Source of the DNA: Bolinopsis microptera
Taxonomy: Eukaryota > Ctenophora > Tentaculata > Lobata > Bolinopsidae
DNA length: 64,000 nucleotides
NCBI RefSeq assembly: GCF_026151205.1
Contig: NC_087072.1
Span: 6,000,084 to 6,064,083, forward strand
Direction of reading: 5' to 3'
The translations under genes were made by a program, and so were the position numbers. Position 1 is the stretch's first letter; each line of letters starts with the position of its first letter. The notes beneath the pieces are model-generated. The model saw only the letters and a program-made list of their open reading frames with translations. It ran no database searches and was not told the DNA's origin. This document shows, piece by piece, positions 1 to 46,558 of this stretch.

Positions 1-50
1 CGTCACATCTTGACCCCGGACGTCACACCTTGAAACGTGACGTCACAAAT
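1..50. repeat. 20-bp tandem repeat containing a CRE-like site
   Basis: About 2.5 copies of a 20-base unit beginning CGTCAC. The palindrome TGACGTCA at 38-45 is the consensus CREB/ATF site. It may be a promoter fragment of a gene left of the window or chance; nothing else here decides. Confidence 0.4.
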
Positions 51-161
51 TTATGTACACTCTATTCTCCCTCCTCTCGGCTGTTTAAACTCGGGTTGGT
101 TTTGCTGGCTAGGTTGCTGAACACAGACTTGAACAAGCTGAAAAATAATGCAAGGTTATAA

Positions 162-167
162 TTTAAT
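162..167 (-). promoter_or_regulatory. Candidate CNOT1 polyadenylation signal
   Basis: ATTAAA on the minus strand, about 80 bases downstream of the CNOT1 stop codon. ATTAAA is the commonest variant of AATAAA. No canonical AATAAA lies closer, but the real cleavage site could lie left of the window edge. Confidence 0.4.
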
Positions 168-248
168 CCCCATAAATGATCAACTCCTTTTATATGTAAA
201 TGAAACGAACTTCTTACTGTTTAACAACGATCCAAGTTGTTACACAGT

Positions 249-34968
<34,720 letters not shown>

Positions 34969-37009
34969 CTATGAGATATGTTATTTGCGATAAAGCTAAT
35001 CCACAAGCATTCATACCACCTGGATGGTAATAAAGTTACAGTAACATAAATTTGGAGAAGATTGGAAAAGATATAATACAGTGAAACCTCTTTATACCGG
35101 ACCTCTCGGGGGAAACGGAAAATGTACGGTATAGGGACTAGAGAAATTCACATGATCCCAACCCCGGCCCCAGTATCTGTAGCCTCTCAATAACCTGTCA
35201 AGAATCTTATATTATGTCCAATTAGATCCTAATATTCATGTATTGTGTCGTATTGTGAAGGAATATGTACTCAAACTCACCACCAAATGCGATAAAAGCT
35301 ATGATACATCACACTCTTGCGCAAAACGGGCTAATTAACTAAGAGTCTGGGGGAAAGAAGGGGACCGGTATATCAAGGTACCCACTGTAGAGAGGCACGG
35401 TATATCAAGGTACCCAGTGCAAGTGTAGAGAGGCACGGTATAGAGAGGTTTGCATTTGACTGTAATAAGTCATATACAGACCTGCTTGAGCCACAAGTAC
35501 GGCCCAGAGCAGGGCAATCAGAATGGACCAGTATCCAAAATCCTAATTAACTAGCAAGGAAGGTAAAAGGTAACAATAGGTAAAAATATATATACCAATA
35601 CTACACCAAGTATACTGTAAATAGTTAATTTGTAGCATCTTTTCATGTGCATTGTGCATGTATTGATGTCTATTAAGTTAAACTTACTTTCCCAGGGCTG
35701 TGTCATAGTATGAAACCCATCATTTCATGTCAAGTTCATCCTGTTTGGAACTGGTTAGTAAATAATACATCAGTGTGGTAATTCTTTCAGCTAATAAAAA
35801 AAGTATATTGCATTACTTTTTACTCTGTGATGCATTGCAGAAGGAGGACACACGGCTTACAGTTAATCAAAAATCCTTAATCTATAAGTACGTTTGTGCA
35901 CATACGCATTTGTGTTTCATGCAATTATTTTCTAAACACTTGGCTTAGGTCCCGTGTGCTGTAATATAACTACAAAAATTAAATTTTTTTAAACCATCAA
36001 ATCAAATCAAATCAAATCAAGAATAATAACATTATGATGATTTTGATTAGGAAAACAAGTTTTAAATTTTGGTATTTATTAATAACAATCAAAACATATC
36101 ATATCATAGAAGTAAAGCCCCGCGTTGGTTCGCTGCCTCAGTAAGGTGAATAATTTAAGCTTGAAGGTGCGACACGCATTAACAAAACCTCACACGGCGA
36201 TCACATGATCTCGAGGACCTGTGAACGCCAAATTTAATTTAAAGTTTTTAAGAATCATACATCATACTATCACAAATTACTCATGTGCTGGAGTTGTTGG
36301 AGTGCGGATTGTCAGGTATTTCATTTATTCATACATAGTCGGTTTAAAGCTGTTTATTTAGAACTCACTAATGTTGAAACTATAAAAGCAGAACGCAGGT
36401 AATGGACAATATACCGAAGACAATACCAAGGACCCGAGGACCCAATACCAAGGATCATAATATAATTTTATTGTAAATAAAGGATAGAATTTAAAACTTG
36501 TTTCATTAAAACTTGTTTCACTATCGTTTCATTGCATTAGTTCACCTTAATAAAGAATGAAGTTAAATGGAGAAAAGTCACTTTTATCACTGATCGATTC
36601 TGGAAAAGCATTTAACAGTGTGTCTGTTTCTTGCCTCATATCTAGAAGATCTCGATTAGTATAGGCATTAAAGATAAACTTCTTTGTATCATACAGTCTA
36701 TAACATACAAGCTTTATCTAAGTTTTCTTTATCTTTTCTTTTCGTTACTATGTATTGTGATTTGCTAATTGCAACACTTGAATTGATTGTGCTCTGCCAA
36801 TTGCATCACTTGATTTAGTTGTATGTACAGTATATACTTTATCTATGTTTTCATTATACAAATTCATTCTAACAATATACACAGATAAATTCAGCGATAG
36901 TAGTTGTCTAGCTAAAAGGATAGACAGCCTCACAAATATAATTATATCTACAAATCAAATCAATTTCAAATCAAATCAAGAATAATGACCTGAACATCAT
37001 CAGACATTC
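34969..37009. other. AT-rich DNA, expected to hold the missing CNOT1 start; none recognised
   Basis: Besides the pogo-like MITE it contains tandem ATCAA words (36000-36020, 36955-36980) of the kind found at LINE 3' ends. It also holds one copy (36787) of the dispersed word TGTGCTCTGCCAATTGCATC. The first exon of CNOT1 should lie here or further right, but I could not identify it. Confidence 0.6.
35079..35462. mobile_element. pogo/Tigger-like MITE, 384 bp
   Basis: Starts CAGTGAAACCTCTTTATACC and ends with the inverse, ...GGTATAGAGAGGTTTGCATTTGACTG, flanked by TA on both sides (35077-35078 and 35463-35464). CAGT termini, 'AACCTCTNTATACCG' inverted repeats and a TA target are hallmarks of Tc1/mariner-pogo non-autonomous elements. 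No transposase is encoded. Confidence 0.85.
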
Positions 37010-37624
37010 TTTCTTCTTCCTACATATTACAGTATTCAGAACGTACATGCAGAACAAAGACCAAGATGGAGCGATTCTCAAACTACCTTATGTCAACGAA
37101 GCTAATAGTAGCAAATACAGAGATGCCGTCAGACATAGCGGATTCCCCATCAAAATTGGAGGGAAACCTGGAGGGAAACTGAAGGATCTCCTTACAGACT
37201 CCAGACCCCTTAACAAGAAATCCTGCACAACATCAAACTGCAGAACATGCGCAGCTTTAACCGATGGAGAATGCACCACAACTAACACTGTCTACCACAT
37301 CACTTGTGAAGTAGACAATTGCACCGAGAACTATGCATATGGTGGGGAAACATACAGATCAATCAAGTGCAGGTTCGTCGAACATTACCGTGGTGCGGCA
37401 AATCCAACAGCAAAATCGTACGAAGATAAGCTACTAGCAAAGCACTACAGGGAAAGTTATCCTCAGCACACCTGGGCCCCCCAAAGCTTAAACTTCAAAT
37501 CGTGGATAGAGGAACATCACTCATCAACAGGAAGATTAAAGAAGCCCGATTTTTAGTTGAAAAGAAACCAACACTCAACGATAAAACAGAGTTGAACAAT
37601 CTAACACAGTTTTTAGTTGAGTGA
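37010..37624 (+). pseudogene. Penelope-like element remnant (GIY-YIG endonuclease end)
   Basis: C-terminal part of a Penelope-like retroelement protein: RPLNKKSCTTSNCRTC (Cys cluster), VYHITCEVDNC, then YAYGGETYRSIKCRFVEHYR, which fits the GIY-YIG nuclease pattern with Arg and Glu-His. The frame shifts near 37480 at a run of C; the shifted frame continues with LINRKIKEARFLVEKKP and ends TGA at 37622-37624. Upstream RT is absent, so the copy is 5'-truncated and frameshifted. Confidence 0.8.
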
Positions 37625-40600
37625 CGTATAAATAGTAATATTTTTGTTTAAATTTCACTCCTTTGCTGCCCATTAATATCTTTTATCTCTTTTAATCTTG
37701 TTATCTCCTGTACATGTCACGCTATTCCTTAATTTTCAGATGAGCCCTATTTGATAAATTTTGTCAGTTTTATGTTCATATTTGCTCTGATTTCGTTAAA
37801 AACTATTTTACAGTAGATAACTATTTTACAGTTATATATTTTGTTTGAAATAAATTTCGTCGTCAAATTTTTAATGTGAATATTGATCGTAATTAATACT
37901 ATTTCAGAATATGAGTATGACTTAGAAATGTCGATACATAATTCAGCTATTTATTTCCATTACAATCTGTCCTCACAGAGTCTATTCAGAAACAATCAGA
38001 AATTTGAATGAAAGAACTATTATCAGAGCTGTCAACATTTCATAGCCTTTGAAGGAGAAGTATCTAGTGATGTTGTAAGGCATGTAAGAACGAGGATAAT
38101 ATCTGCAATGCTAAGTGTGTGTAGTCAGTGTAGCTTACGTTGCAATTATCGAGCTCTCTTATCTTTTGTAACTTGCGATAAGTTCAGTTTGCTGCTACCG
38201 TGCAGTTAGCCTTTGCGTGTGTACTTGTAAATTCCTATACAAGTACACTATGGAGGATGATCGTAAGGTGACCCAATCTCCCATGACATAACGCTATAGG
38301 TGGCAGTGACTGTAATTTTCTACAACAATTACTGAATCATCCTTCCATAAAGTGATTTACAAAATGACACCTAATCCTCATGTTTCGGTGTTCACTTAAA
38401 CGGTACTTGACTGCTGAACTGTGGTGTCTGACGTTTGCAGCTAGATTGGACTCTGATATTATGTATTAGCAAATTTGTATAGTGTATAATTTCTTAGTGT
38501 ATAATTTCTTAGTGTTAATCATACTCTGCAACCTGGTAGCGCAGCTGACACAAAAACAAAATGTTGGCCTGGCTTGTGCATAACCTAGTAAATAACACGC
38601 ACTCCGATAAAAGCCGTCTGGAGAAACTCCGCAAAATGTTCATTGTAGTCAACGGGTACAAAGAAGCATTTAACTAGCAATTGTGTCCTTTACCCTCCTG
38701 CATAATTTGAACATTTTTGTGGCTAACTCATTGAACAATGAAACGAAAAGTTTTCAATGAAACAAAAAGTTTTATTTTACATTCCTTTAATCATAAATAA
38801 AATAAGAGCTTAAACCACGAATTAGTTAGCTAGACGTAAACTTGAGGAAATATTCTTTATTTAAAAAACTTTATTTGGTTGTTAGTATTTCTATTATGGT
38901 AAGTGGTTGAATTTAGGGGAATTTAGTGAGACAGGGTCAGTTTCTCTATTGTCTTAGAAAAATTTCTACTTTACAGTAGGCAATGCTGAGTGGCAGGAAT
39001 GAGGGACCAAAACGCTTGGGGCTAACAATGGCCCATTACAAACCACTTCAGACATGGCAATGATGCTCGACAAGGAAGCCGACCCTACTTATTTGTCAGG
39101 CTGACCCACCTGATAAGCATAATACAAGATCAACCAAAATTTTTAACATGATTACTCCAAAAATTAGAATGGATGACTTTACCATGAGTGTGATGTGTTT
39201 GCGGGGTAAGCTTAAACGTGCACTATTAAATAATCAACACAGCCACAACACGCTTGATTGGACAATCAAAGATTTTGACTGCAACAATATTGTCTTCGAA
39301 AGATCACTACTTGCTGGTCACACACATGTCAGCGAAATTCCCCTAGTCTAGTGTTTTCCAAGTCTTGTTCTGTGAGTAAAGTATGTGTGAGAAAGTCTTT
39401 AATAAAATAAAATGAATGTATATTTTTGAATTTTTAACATTTAATTTGATAATGCAGTATAAAGAAATTTTTAATTAGCATTGTATAGTTTAAGATATTT
39501 ATATTAGCTTATTATAACCATAGATACAACGACCATAATTTTTCAACAGCTCTCCAATATCCATCTTAAAGTTGCATCTTATATCCTCAAACTACACAAT
39601 TTAAACTTAGGCATATTTATAGTGTAGACTTTCTGTCACAACAAGACTGTAACCCATAGTAACAAACACAAATAGAACCCCTAACGTCTGCAAACAATTT
39701 TCTTCTGATCCTCTCTAAAAACTCAATTGAACTAGCGTTTTGGTGTGTGCAAAAGCTTTCAGGCACGCACATTCCCTGCCCCGTTAGTTGCCTGTCCCTT
39801 CAAAATCAAACTAACAGTCAAGGACAAAAAGTCATACACCAAACGAGCATTATATTTTTATAAATTGTTTTACATCTCTTTACTCTGTAGAATGTGCTAA
39901 AAATTAAATTTCTTGTTTCATTGAAAAATTTCTTGTTTCATTGATGTCATTTATGCTTAATTCGTCTGAAACTGACCCTATACTACTGCACTTCTAATAT
40001 TCTATAAAAATATCTTCTAAAATAGGTATAAAGATGCATAGCACAAAACACACAAACAAAAATGTTTATAATCCATATATAAATAAATTTCTATAGAACT
40101 TTCATCTGAATTAATATGTATTTAGTATTAAAAGATTCAGTAAGTTATCTTTTCATGTACGCTGTACACTGTAGTTAGTAGTACTAAACTTTTTCAATCA
40201 GCCGCGCGCCGAACCAGTGTTGCACTAGGTAAAAATTGTGTATATTTTGTACATTTTTGAGTGTAAATTAATTTATTAATTTATCACAAATTATTTTTAT
40301 TATAACAAAACCACTTATGTGAAATGGTTATTTTGACTTTAAATATTTGAACTAAATATGATTTGATTGTGGGTATAAAATAAAATTTGTTTTACTAAAA
40401 TTTGTTTTACTGTATTTGAGAGACAATTTTATAATTTATATACTCTATTTCTTGATTGTTTCGCACTTCATATTACATAATTTTATTACTAGGTGGACAT
40501 GGAGGTGACGTTATTGAGACTTTGGGCGGCCATTAAACTCGTATTTTGAAAGTTGTCCTCTGTACTTGTTTCACTTGATTCACGATGTCAATCCTTCGCA

Positions 40601-41085
40601 TCTCGCCGATCTGCATACGTGTGGTTGCGAGAAGCATTATTGGATGCGCGCGCGCGACCCAGTAGTGCATCGCGCTACAATTGTTTCACTGACCCACGCT
40701 TTATAGCATTTATACATTTCGGCCCATTTCATATGTTTGTTCGATTTGCTGTACATTTGTATATTTGCTATTTTGTAAAAGTTTCAAATCAAATCAAAAT
40801 CAAGAACAAGACTTATTGCTCTACGTGGATGGAGCAGGAGTAAATTATGTTTTTCAAAAATATTGGTAACAATGGACCATTTCCGTTGCCTTTATATTGT
40901 GCTCTGCCAATTGATTCACCTGATTTAATTGAATGTATATATGGACACGTTCATTTGAGTTTGAGGATATTGGTAAATATAAGTGACCCTATTAAAAGGC
41001 ACAATTTAGTTGAATTTGTCACACTATGAAATTACACAAACCCTTGATGGTTAGGATAATCGTTTCATCCTCTAGGCTTCACATA
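37625..41085. other. No gene recognised; AT-rich, repeat-derived
   Basis: Long stretch without coding similarity. It includes a 60-bp segment (40621-40680) that recurs exactly at 41285-41344, and a copy (40899) of the TGTGCTCTGCCAATTG family next to an ATCAA-rich stretch (40784). A 12-base inverted word AGGGTCAGTTTC lies at about 38933, with its complement at about 39971, possibly the ends of an old element. Confidence 0.55.
40621..40680. repeat. 60-bp direct repeat, copy 1
   Basis: Identical to 41285-41344. Contains CGCGCGCGCG and the word AGTAGTGCATCGCGCTACA, which recurs in diverged form at 63085-63105. Confidence 0.95.
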
Positions 41086-41894
41086 GCCATGTGCCTACGC
41101 GTACTGCGTGACGCCTCCGGCGGTTGCGCGCTACTGCAAGCGAGAGGGCTCTGGTTAGAGCAACCTCTAGGCTAACTTTGTCACATAACGATATCTTAAT
41201 CAGGTGATAAGATATCGCTATATCGTGATAAGATATCGCTTAAATACGGTGAGGCACAGTGGTGCATTTTGCCGATCTACCGAAGTGGTTGCGAGAAGCA
41301 TTATTGGATGCGCGCGCGCGACCCAGTAGTGCATCGCGCTACAAGCCCGCAGTGAAACAAGCGCGCCCGCAATGGTGCAAAAGCACATGGTTAGGTGAAT
41401 ATATTCGTATGCGAAGCTTGGCTTTCATAATGCAGCGATTTCATTGGACGAGAGCAACAGTTGGCGACGTTTGACTACAAATGGCAATGTTTGATCAAAA
41501 ACCTGGTTTCAGCTCCCCCTGTGTCCATGACAAAAGTGTGGAACGAAATGTCGATTATAAATAATAAAAACAATATACACAATGAACTATTTCAACGTTT
41601 AAATAACAATGGTGTCGTCAATATTACAAATTAAGTAAATTATATATAATAAATGGTCCAAACTTTAAAAACTAATTTTAATAAGTAATAACCCATTAGG
41701 ACGCGCGCCGGCCGAGGTGGACTCGTCGACATTCTCTGACATTTTAACAAATATTTTACAACAACAATCTCTTTGCTCTAACCAGAGCCCTTTCGCTTGC
41801 AGTTGCGCGCGACCGCCGAAGGCGGCAAAGGAGCGGCAAATTTTTTACTTGTGAAACGAGCGCGTCACGCAGTACGCGTATATATAGACATGGC
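41086..41894. mobile_element. Inverted-repeat element with GC-rich arms
   Basis: The left arm (41086-41162) and the reverse complement of the right arm (41773-41894) match over GCCATGT, TACGCGTACTGCGTGACGC and ACTGCAAGCGA.AGGGCTCTG then GTTAGAGCAA. The left arm lacks about 37 bases present in the right. The unusually GC-rich arms in AT-rich DNA, with no transposase between, suggest a MITE or foldback element. Near its right end is the motif GCGCGCCGGCCGAGGTGGAC, related to the hairpin family at 61.9-62.2 kb. Confidence 0.65.
41285..41344. repeat. 60-bp direct repeat, copy 2
   Basis: Identical over 60 bases to 40621-40680; lies between the arms of the inverted repeat at 41086-41894. Confidence 0.95.
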
Positions 41895-42394
41895 CTGGCT
41901 TTGTGAAACAATTTGTTAAGGCCAGGATACCTGAAACGGTCCAATACGGTATCAGGGATTATACAGTGCTGTAACTCGGAAAGTTTCTCCTGGCCTAGTG
42001 GTCCGACTATGTTATCGTAAGAAAAGTGAAACTGAAACCTTCAGACAAACTCTAAATCTACTCAGCTCTTCTGTCTTCCACGTCAATCCCACCACACCAC
42101 CCACCCAAATTAAACAATTTATAATAGGTATTTGAGATATTTAAGAGTTATAACTTTTATTCAGCAATTCTGGTAGTCCCCACCGTTGCTTTGGACCCTG
42201 TGAATAGACGCCAGGGCAGACTTTAGCACTGCAATGTAGACCATTGTCTTTAGATGTAGAATATCACACTGCTGTAGTTTTATTTCTCTTGGTTTGGTAT
42301 TTTTTCTTTGGGATCTGCTTGTTACAGCTGTTGTACTGATTCGATTATGATGTGATTATTAATGCATCCTTAATGTACAAAATATATTTATACT

Positions 42395-42656
42395 TCCAAA
42401 GCTTTAATAAGACCCCATTTAGAGTATTGTGTTCAATTGTGGAGTCCAGTTGCGGTTCATGGAAGTTGGGGGATCATCTTGGAGCTGGAGAGCGTCCAGA
42501 GGCGGTTTACCAGTCTGATTGACAAGGTGGGTACTCTTCCATACAGTCGTCGACTGGAAATCCTCAATTTAACAACGCTGGCAGAGCGGCGAATACGTGG
42601 GGACCTCATTGAATCTTTTAAAATGATAAGTGGTTTGGCCAATTACGGAGCTGGTT
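42395..42656 (+). pseudogene. Element A, left part: CR1-like LINE RT thumb region
   Basis: Frame reading ALIRPHLEYCVQLWSP, then VQRRFTSLIDKV, LEILNLTTLAERRIRGDLI and ESFKMISG. These are the post-RT motifs of CR1/L2-type LINE ORF2. It is 5'-truncated near 42395 and interrupted at 42656; its continuation starts at 47965 after the 13-base duplication TACGGAGCTGGTT (42644-42656 and 47952-47964). Confidence 0.85.
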
Positions 42657-42932
42657 CACACCTTGGAAAAGTATGCAGATTAATCCCTCTTGATAAAGGC
42701 CAGGATAAGAACGGGAAACCTGGTGTAAGACCAATTGGAATCGGGGAGATATTGCGCAGAATCATTGGAAAAGCAGTTATAATGTCTTTCAAAACTGATA
42801 TACAATATGCTGCTGGCCCACTGCAGACCTGTGCAGGGCTCAAATCAGGAATAGAGGCTTCCATTCATGCAATGAGACAGATCTGGGAAGACAGTGACAC
42901 TGAAGCAATACTACAGGTTGACGCTGATAATG

Positions 42933-44825
42933 GTCAATACAGGCCTGTTTCCACACTTCCAATTTTTGGTAAAATTTTTGAAAAGATAATATACAAACGT
43001 CTTTACAGCTTCTTGGTTAGTCAAGGAATCCTTCACGACAGTCAATTCGGATTCCGAAAGAGTCACTCAACATCACATGCACTTAACTACTCAGTTTTTC
43101 ACATCCAAAAGGCCCTAAAGCAAGGTCTTCATGTTCTAGGAATTTTTATTGATCTAAGCAAGGCCTTTGACACAATAGACCACACAATTTTGCTTGAGAA
43201 ACTTGAAATATATGGGATTAGAGGAGTGCCACTTAAGTTACTGGAAAGTTACTTGTCGGACAGAGAGCAGTGTGTGTCCGTCCTGGGCGAAGTATCAGAC
43301 AGACTTCCTGTTCTCTATGGCGTTCCACAGGGGAGCTGCCTTGGGCCTCTCCTGTTTTTAATATACATAAATGACTTAACAAACTCTCAACTCGATAACA
43401 CTAGCTATGTCCTATTTGCTGATGATACAAACATATTTGTAGTTGCCAAAACTAGAGCAGAGGCCTACAATAATGCAAATAGGGTCCTACGATCAGTCCA
43501 CGAGTACACATTGGCTAATAAATTACATGTTAACACCAAGAAAAGTTGCTACATAGAATTCAATACAGCTAAAAGAAAACTTGATGATCAATCTTTATTA
43601 ATTGAAAATAGACTTTACCTCAACGGCCTACCTCTCTCAAAGGTGCAGGAAACGAAATTCCTGGGAGTAATTGTCGACGAAGGCCTAACTTTCAATCCCT
43701 ATAGAGACAAACTAGTTAGAAAACTCTCGTCCTGTTCTGGGAGGCTATACACGATTAAGGATAAAATTCCATCATCTATCCATAAGGACCTGTACCACAC
43801 ACTTTTTGAAAGTCACCTATCTTATGGCATTACCGTTTGGGGAGGTGCAAGTAATAATAAACTTCAACCACTATTTGTAGCCCAGAAAAAGTGTGTTCGT
43901 ATCATGTTTGGTGACAAAAAAGCATACCTTGATAAATTTATGACATGTGCTAGGACTAGACCTATCAGTGAACAGAAACTTACTAGCAAATTCTTTGAGA
44001 GAGAGCACACCAAGCCAATTTTTGCCCGTCAATCACTCATGACATTGCATAATTTATACGCGTATCACTGCTGCAATGAACTTTTTAAAGTCTTTAAATA
44101 TCGAACACCAATTGCACTATTTGAACTTTTCTGTTTGTCTAAAAGACCCGGCAAAGAAACTCTTCTTATAACAACCATGCCCTCAAACAGTTTCGTTTAC
44201 AAATCTAGTTGCCTTTGGAATTCATTCCGTCAGATGTTGGCACTGAACGACCTTGAAATCACTCATGGTGTATTCAAATCAAAGGTAAAAAAAGTCATTC
44301 TCTCGTCTCAGGGTAAAGGTGACAAGAATACCTGGGCCCCTTTGGCAAACTTTCTGAACTCAGGCAGCTTGAACGACTAAATTTGGAAAAATAAAACTTC
44401 TTGTCTGAATGAACTATTAGAACCTCAAGAAGCTGATCCGCATGTCTCCGCTACTAAAATGTTTAATGAGCCCAATCACTCATCACTTAACAGTTTAATC
44501 TTCAAAGTGAGTTGTACAATCTAGGTTGTTTTAAGTAGCTGTTGATAGTGTAAAACAGGAGTGACTTGATCGTTTTCATAACTTCGATTTACAATTTGTA
44601 CCATAATAAAACTAGCACTGCCATGGGGTTCAAAAAGGGTCATTGTAAGCCTCCAGCGTAATGGTCCTAAGTCTCTGCCCCATGCAGTGCCTGTCAGCAT
44701 CAGCTAACAGAATAGCCCTAACATAACGATCAAGCCACAAATTAGGTTCTATAATGATTTAATATTGTTGAATAAAGAGATTTGAATATAATATTTGTTT
44801 TATTCTGAATATTTGTTTTATTCTG
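42933..44825 (+). mobile_element. Element C: CR1/L2-like LINE, 5'-truncated, inserted into element B
   Basis: Flanked by AATG at 42929-42932 and 44826-44829; removal restores the reading frame of B. One long intact frame to TAA at about 44379 encodes RT: QYRPVSTLPIFGKIFEKI, GFRKSHST, FIDLSKAFDTIDH, GVPQGSCLGPLLFLIYINDL, YVLFADDTN (FADD) and KFLGVIVDE, followed by a C-terminal region ending in NSGSLND. The 3' end is a tandem of AATATTTGTTTTATTCTG, as in CR1/L2 tails. The uninterrupted RT frame implies fairly recent activity, but the 5' end of ORF2 is missing. Confidence 0.87.
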
Positions 44826-45628
44826 AATGCGTTCAATCGTCTTAATAGAGAAGCAGCCCTTCACAATGTTCATGAGATCTGTCCTCCGCTCTATCAGTAT
44901 CTAAAGAACCACTACCAAAAGCCAGCAGACCTGATCATTAATACTACCGAGGACCACTACCAACTTAAGTCTGAGGAAGGTTCAACTCAGGGAGATGTAG
45001 CAGCAATGGCATTCTATGCGTTAGGGATCAAGCCTCTAGTAGATGACCTAGCCACAGCCTCCAAGCCCAGTGTTTGCAAACAGTCTTGGTATGCAGACGA
45101 CAGTAGTGCTGGTGGAAAGATTGAAGGTATTAAGATATGGTGGGATACGCTGTTGGAGCAAGGACCAAAGTATGGATATTACCCAAAAGCCAGTAAGACC
45201 GTCCTGATTGTGAAGAATAGCGAGGACCTAGATCTTGCGCAGAAAGTATTCTCAGGCACTGGTATTAAAATTGAGTCTGAAGGAGAACGCCATTTGGGTG
45301 CAGCAATTGGCAGCGAAGCTTTTAAGAACAAATATGTCTCAGATAAAGTCCATAAATGGTGTCAGGACATCAAGCTGTTGTCATCAATTGCTGTTGAGGA
45401 GCCCCAAGCTGCTTTGACTGCATATACTAAGGGAATTTGTCACCGGTGGACGTTCATTCAGAGGACCATCCCGGGTATAAGTCACTTGTTTCGACCATTG
45501 GAGGATTGCATCAGAACAGATTTTATTCCAGCAATCTTGGGTAAGAACGTATCAGACTTGGACCGCTCCATATTTGCATTGCCAGTCAGACATGGTGGCC
45601 TAGGTATCTCCAACCCAGTTGAAAACTG
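44826..45628 (+). pseudogene. Element B, middle part of the RT frame
   Basis: Open from the C insertion to the D insertion: AFNRLNREAALHNV, EEGSTQGDVAAM, QSWYADDSSAGGK (catalytic ADD), YGYYPKASKT, RHLGAAIGSEAF, RWTFIQRTIPGI and LPVRHGGLGISNP. I recall this RT type as common in cnidarian, sponge and lancelet genomes; I cannot name its clade with certainty. Confidence 0.8.
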
Positions 45629-46551
45629 TTTGTAGGTAATAAGCAATGAAACCCAGTAATCGTATAACCAAGCTGAAATGATCTATATCAATGTATAGTA
45701 AATAATACCTTTAGTCAATCTGAATAACTCACAATACTTCTATAAAGAGTAAAAGGGATAAACCCATAAACACTTGACGGAGAGAAAGTAACTCACCAAG
45801 AAAGCTCCGTCAAGGATCGTAAGCTCTAGTAGGTCTCTAGAGTCTGTCATATAAAACAACCATGCTTAAGGAAAACATGGGGTTACATAAAGATATATCC
45901 TAATATAGGAAATCTAGAGAAAAGGATATATGACAATATCCCGCCTAACAATATCCCGCCTAACAAAGTTAGAAAACTAGAAACGATTAAATCACCCAGA
46001 GGAAAGACAAAGCATTCTTGCTTGATTAAAATATTAAAATGAGATACTCAATATCTCTCACTATAAACTCTAACAAATATAAAAGCATTATTAAAAGTAC
46101 ACTCTCATAATATTATCAAATAAGTAGAATAAAAACCCCGCAAATTATAAGTTCATCAAATATAATAAATAAATCTCAAGTAGTCACCAATGCCGATTAA
46201 AACACAGCATCTCTTACAATAAATGTCTTTTACAATACAATACAAATTGTCCATGGCCAATTCAGTTTTGAAGATAGCAGAGTAGAAGAGTAGAGAGAAT
46301 CATCCACCAGAAGCATACACAAAGAAAACTTACAGCAGGAGAGAAGAGCGAGACACTTCAGCCATCATACACACCAGATGACTCACTTCAGATCATCGGG
46401 CACCTTAAACAAGCCCAACTGTCCAATAAGAAGGTTAACTCAAGTTTTTTTCTGGGAAAGACAACACCCTCTCTACCATGCTTAAGGAAAACATGGGGTT
46501 ACATAAAGATATATCCTAATATAGGAAATCTAGAGAAAAGGATATATGACA
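45629..46551. mobile_element. Element D: 923-bp non-coding insertion in element B
   Basis: Flanked by AAAACTG at 45622-45628 and 46552-46558; removal restores the B frame. A 77-bp direct repeat (ACCATGCTTAAGGAAAACAT...ATATGACA) lies at 45859-45935 and again at the right end (46475-46551). The part from TGTAGG (45631) to ATGACA could be a complete LTR followed by a remnant and a truncated second LTR; this is inference. Confidence 0.65.
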
Positions 46552-46558
46552 AAAACTG

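Noticed and set aside
35500..35760. Candidate first exon of CNOT1 on the minus strand
   Set aside because: The short ATG-initiated frames here end in stops before any donor in the right phase and do not resemble the family's N-terminus.
38933..39982. Possible element bounded by AGGGTCAGTTTC inverted words
   Set aside because: The inverted match is only 12 bases, with no clear target duplication; kept only as a remark in the spacer entry.
42437..44380. A single 647-codon gene
   Set aside because: The frame is a chance fusion of three different retroelement pieces (A, B and C), shown by two target duplications and by changes of RT family within it.
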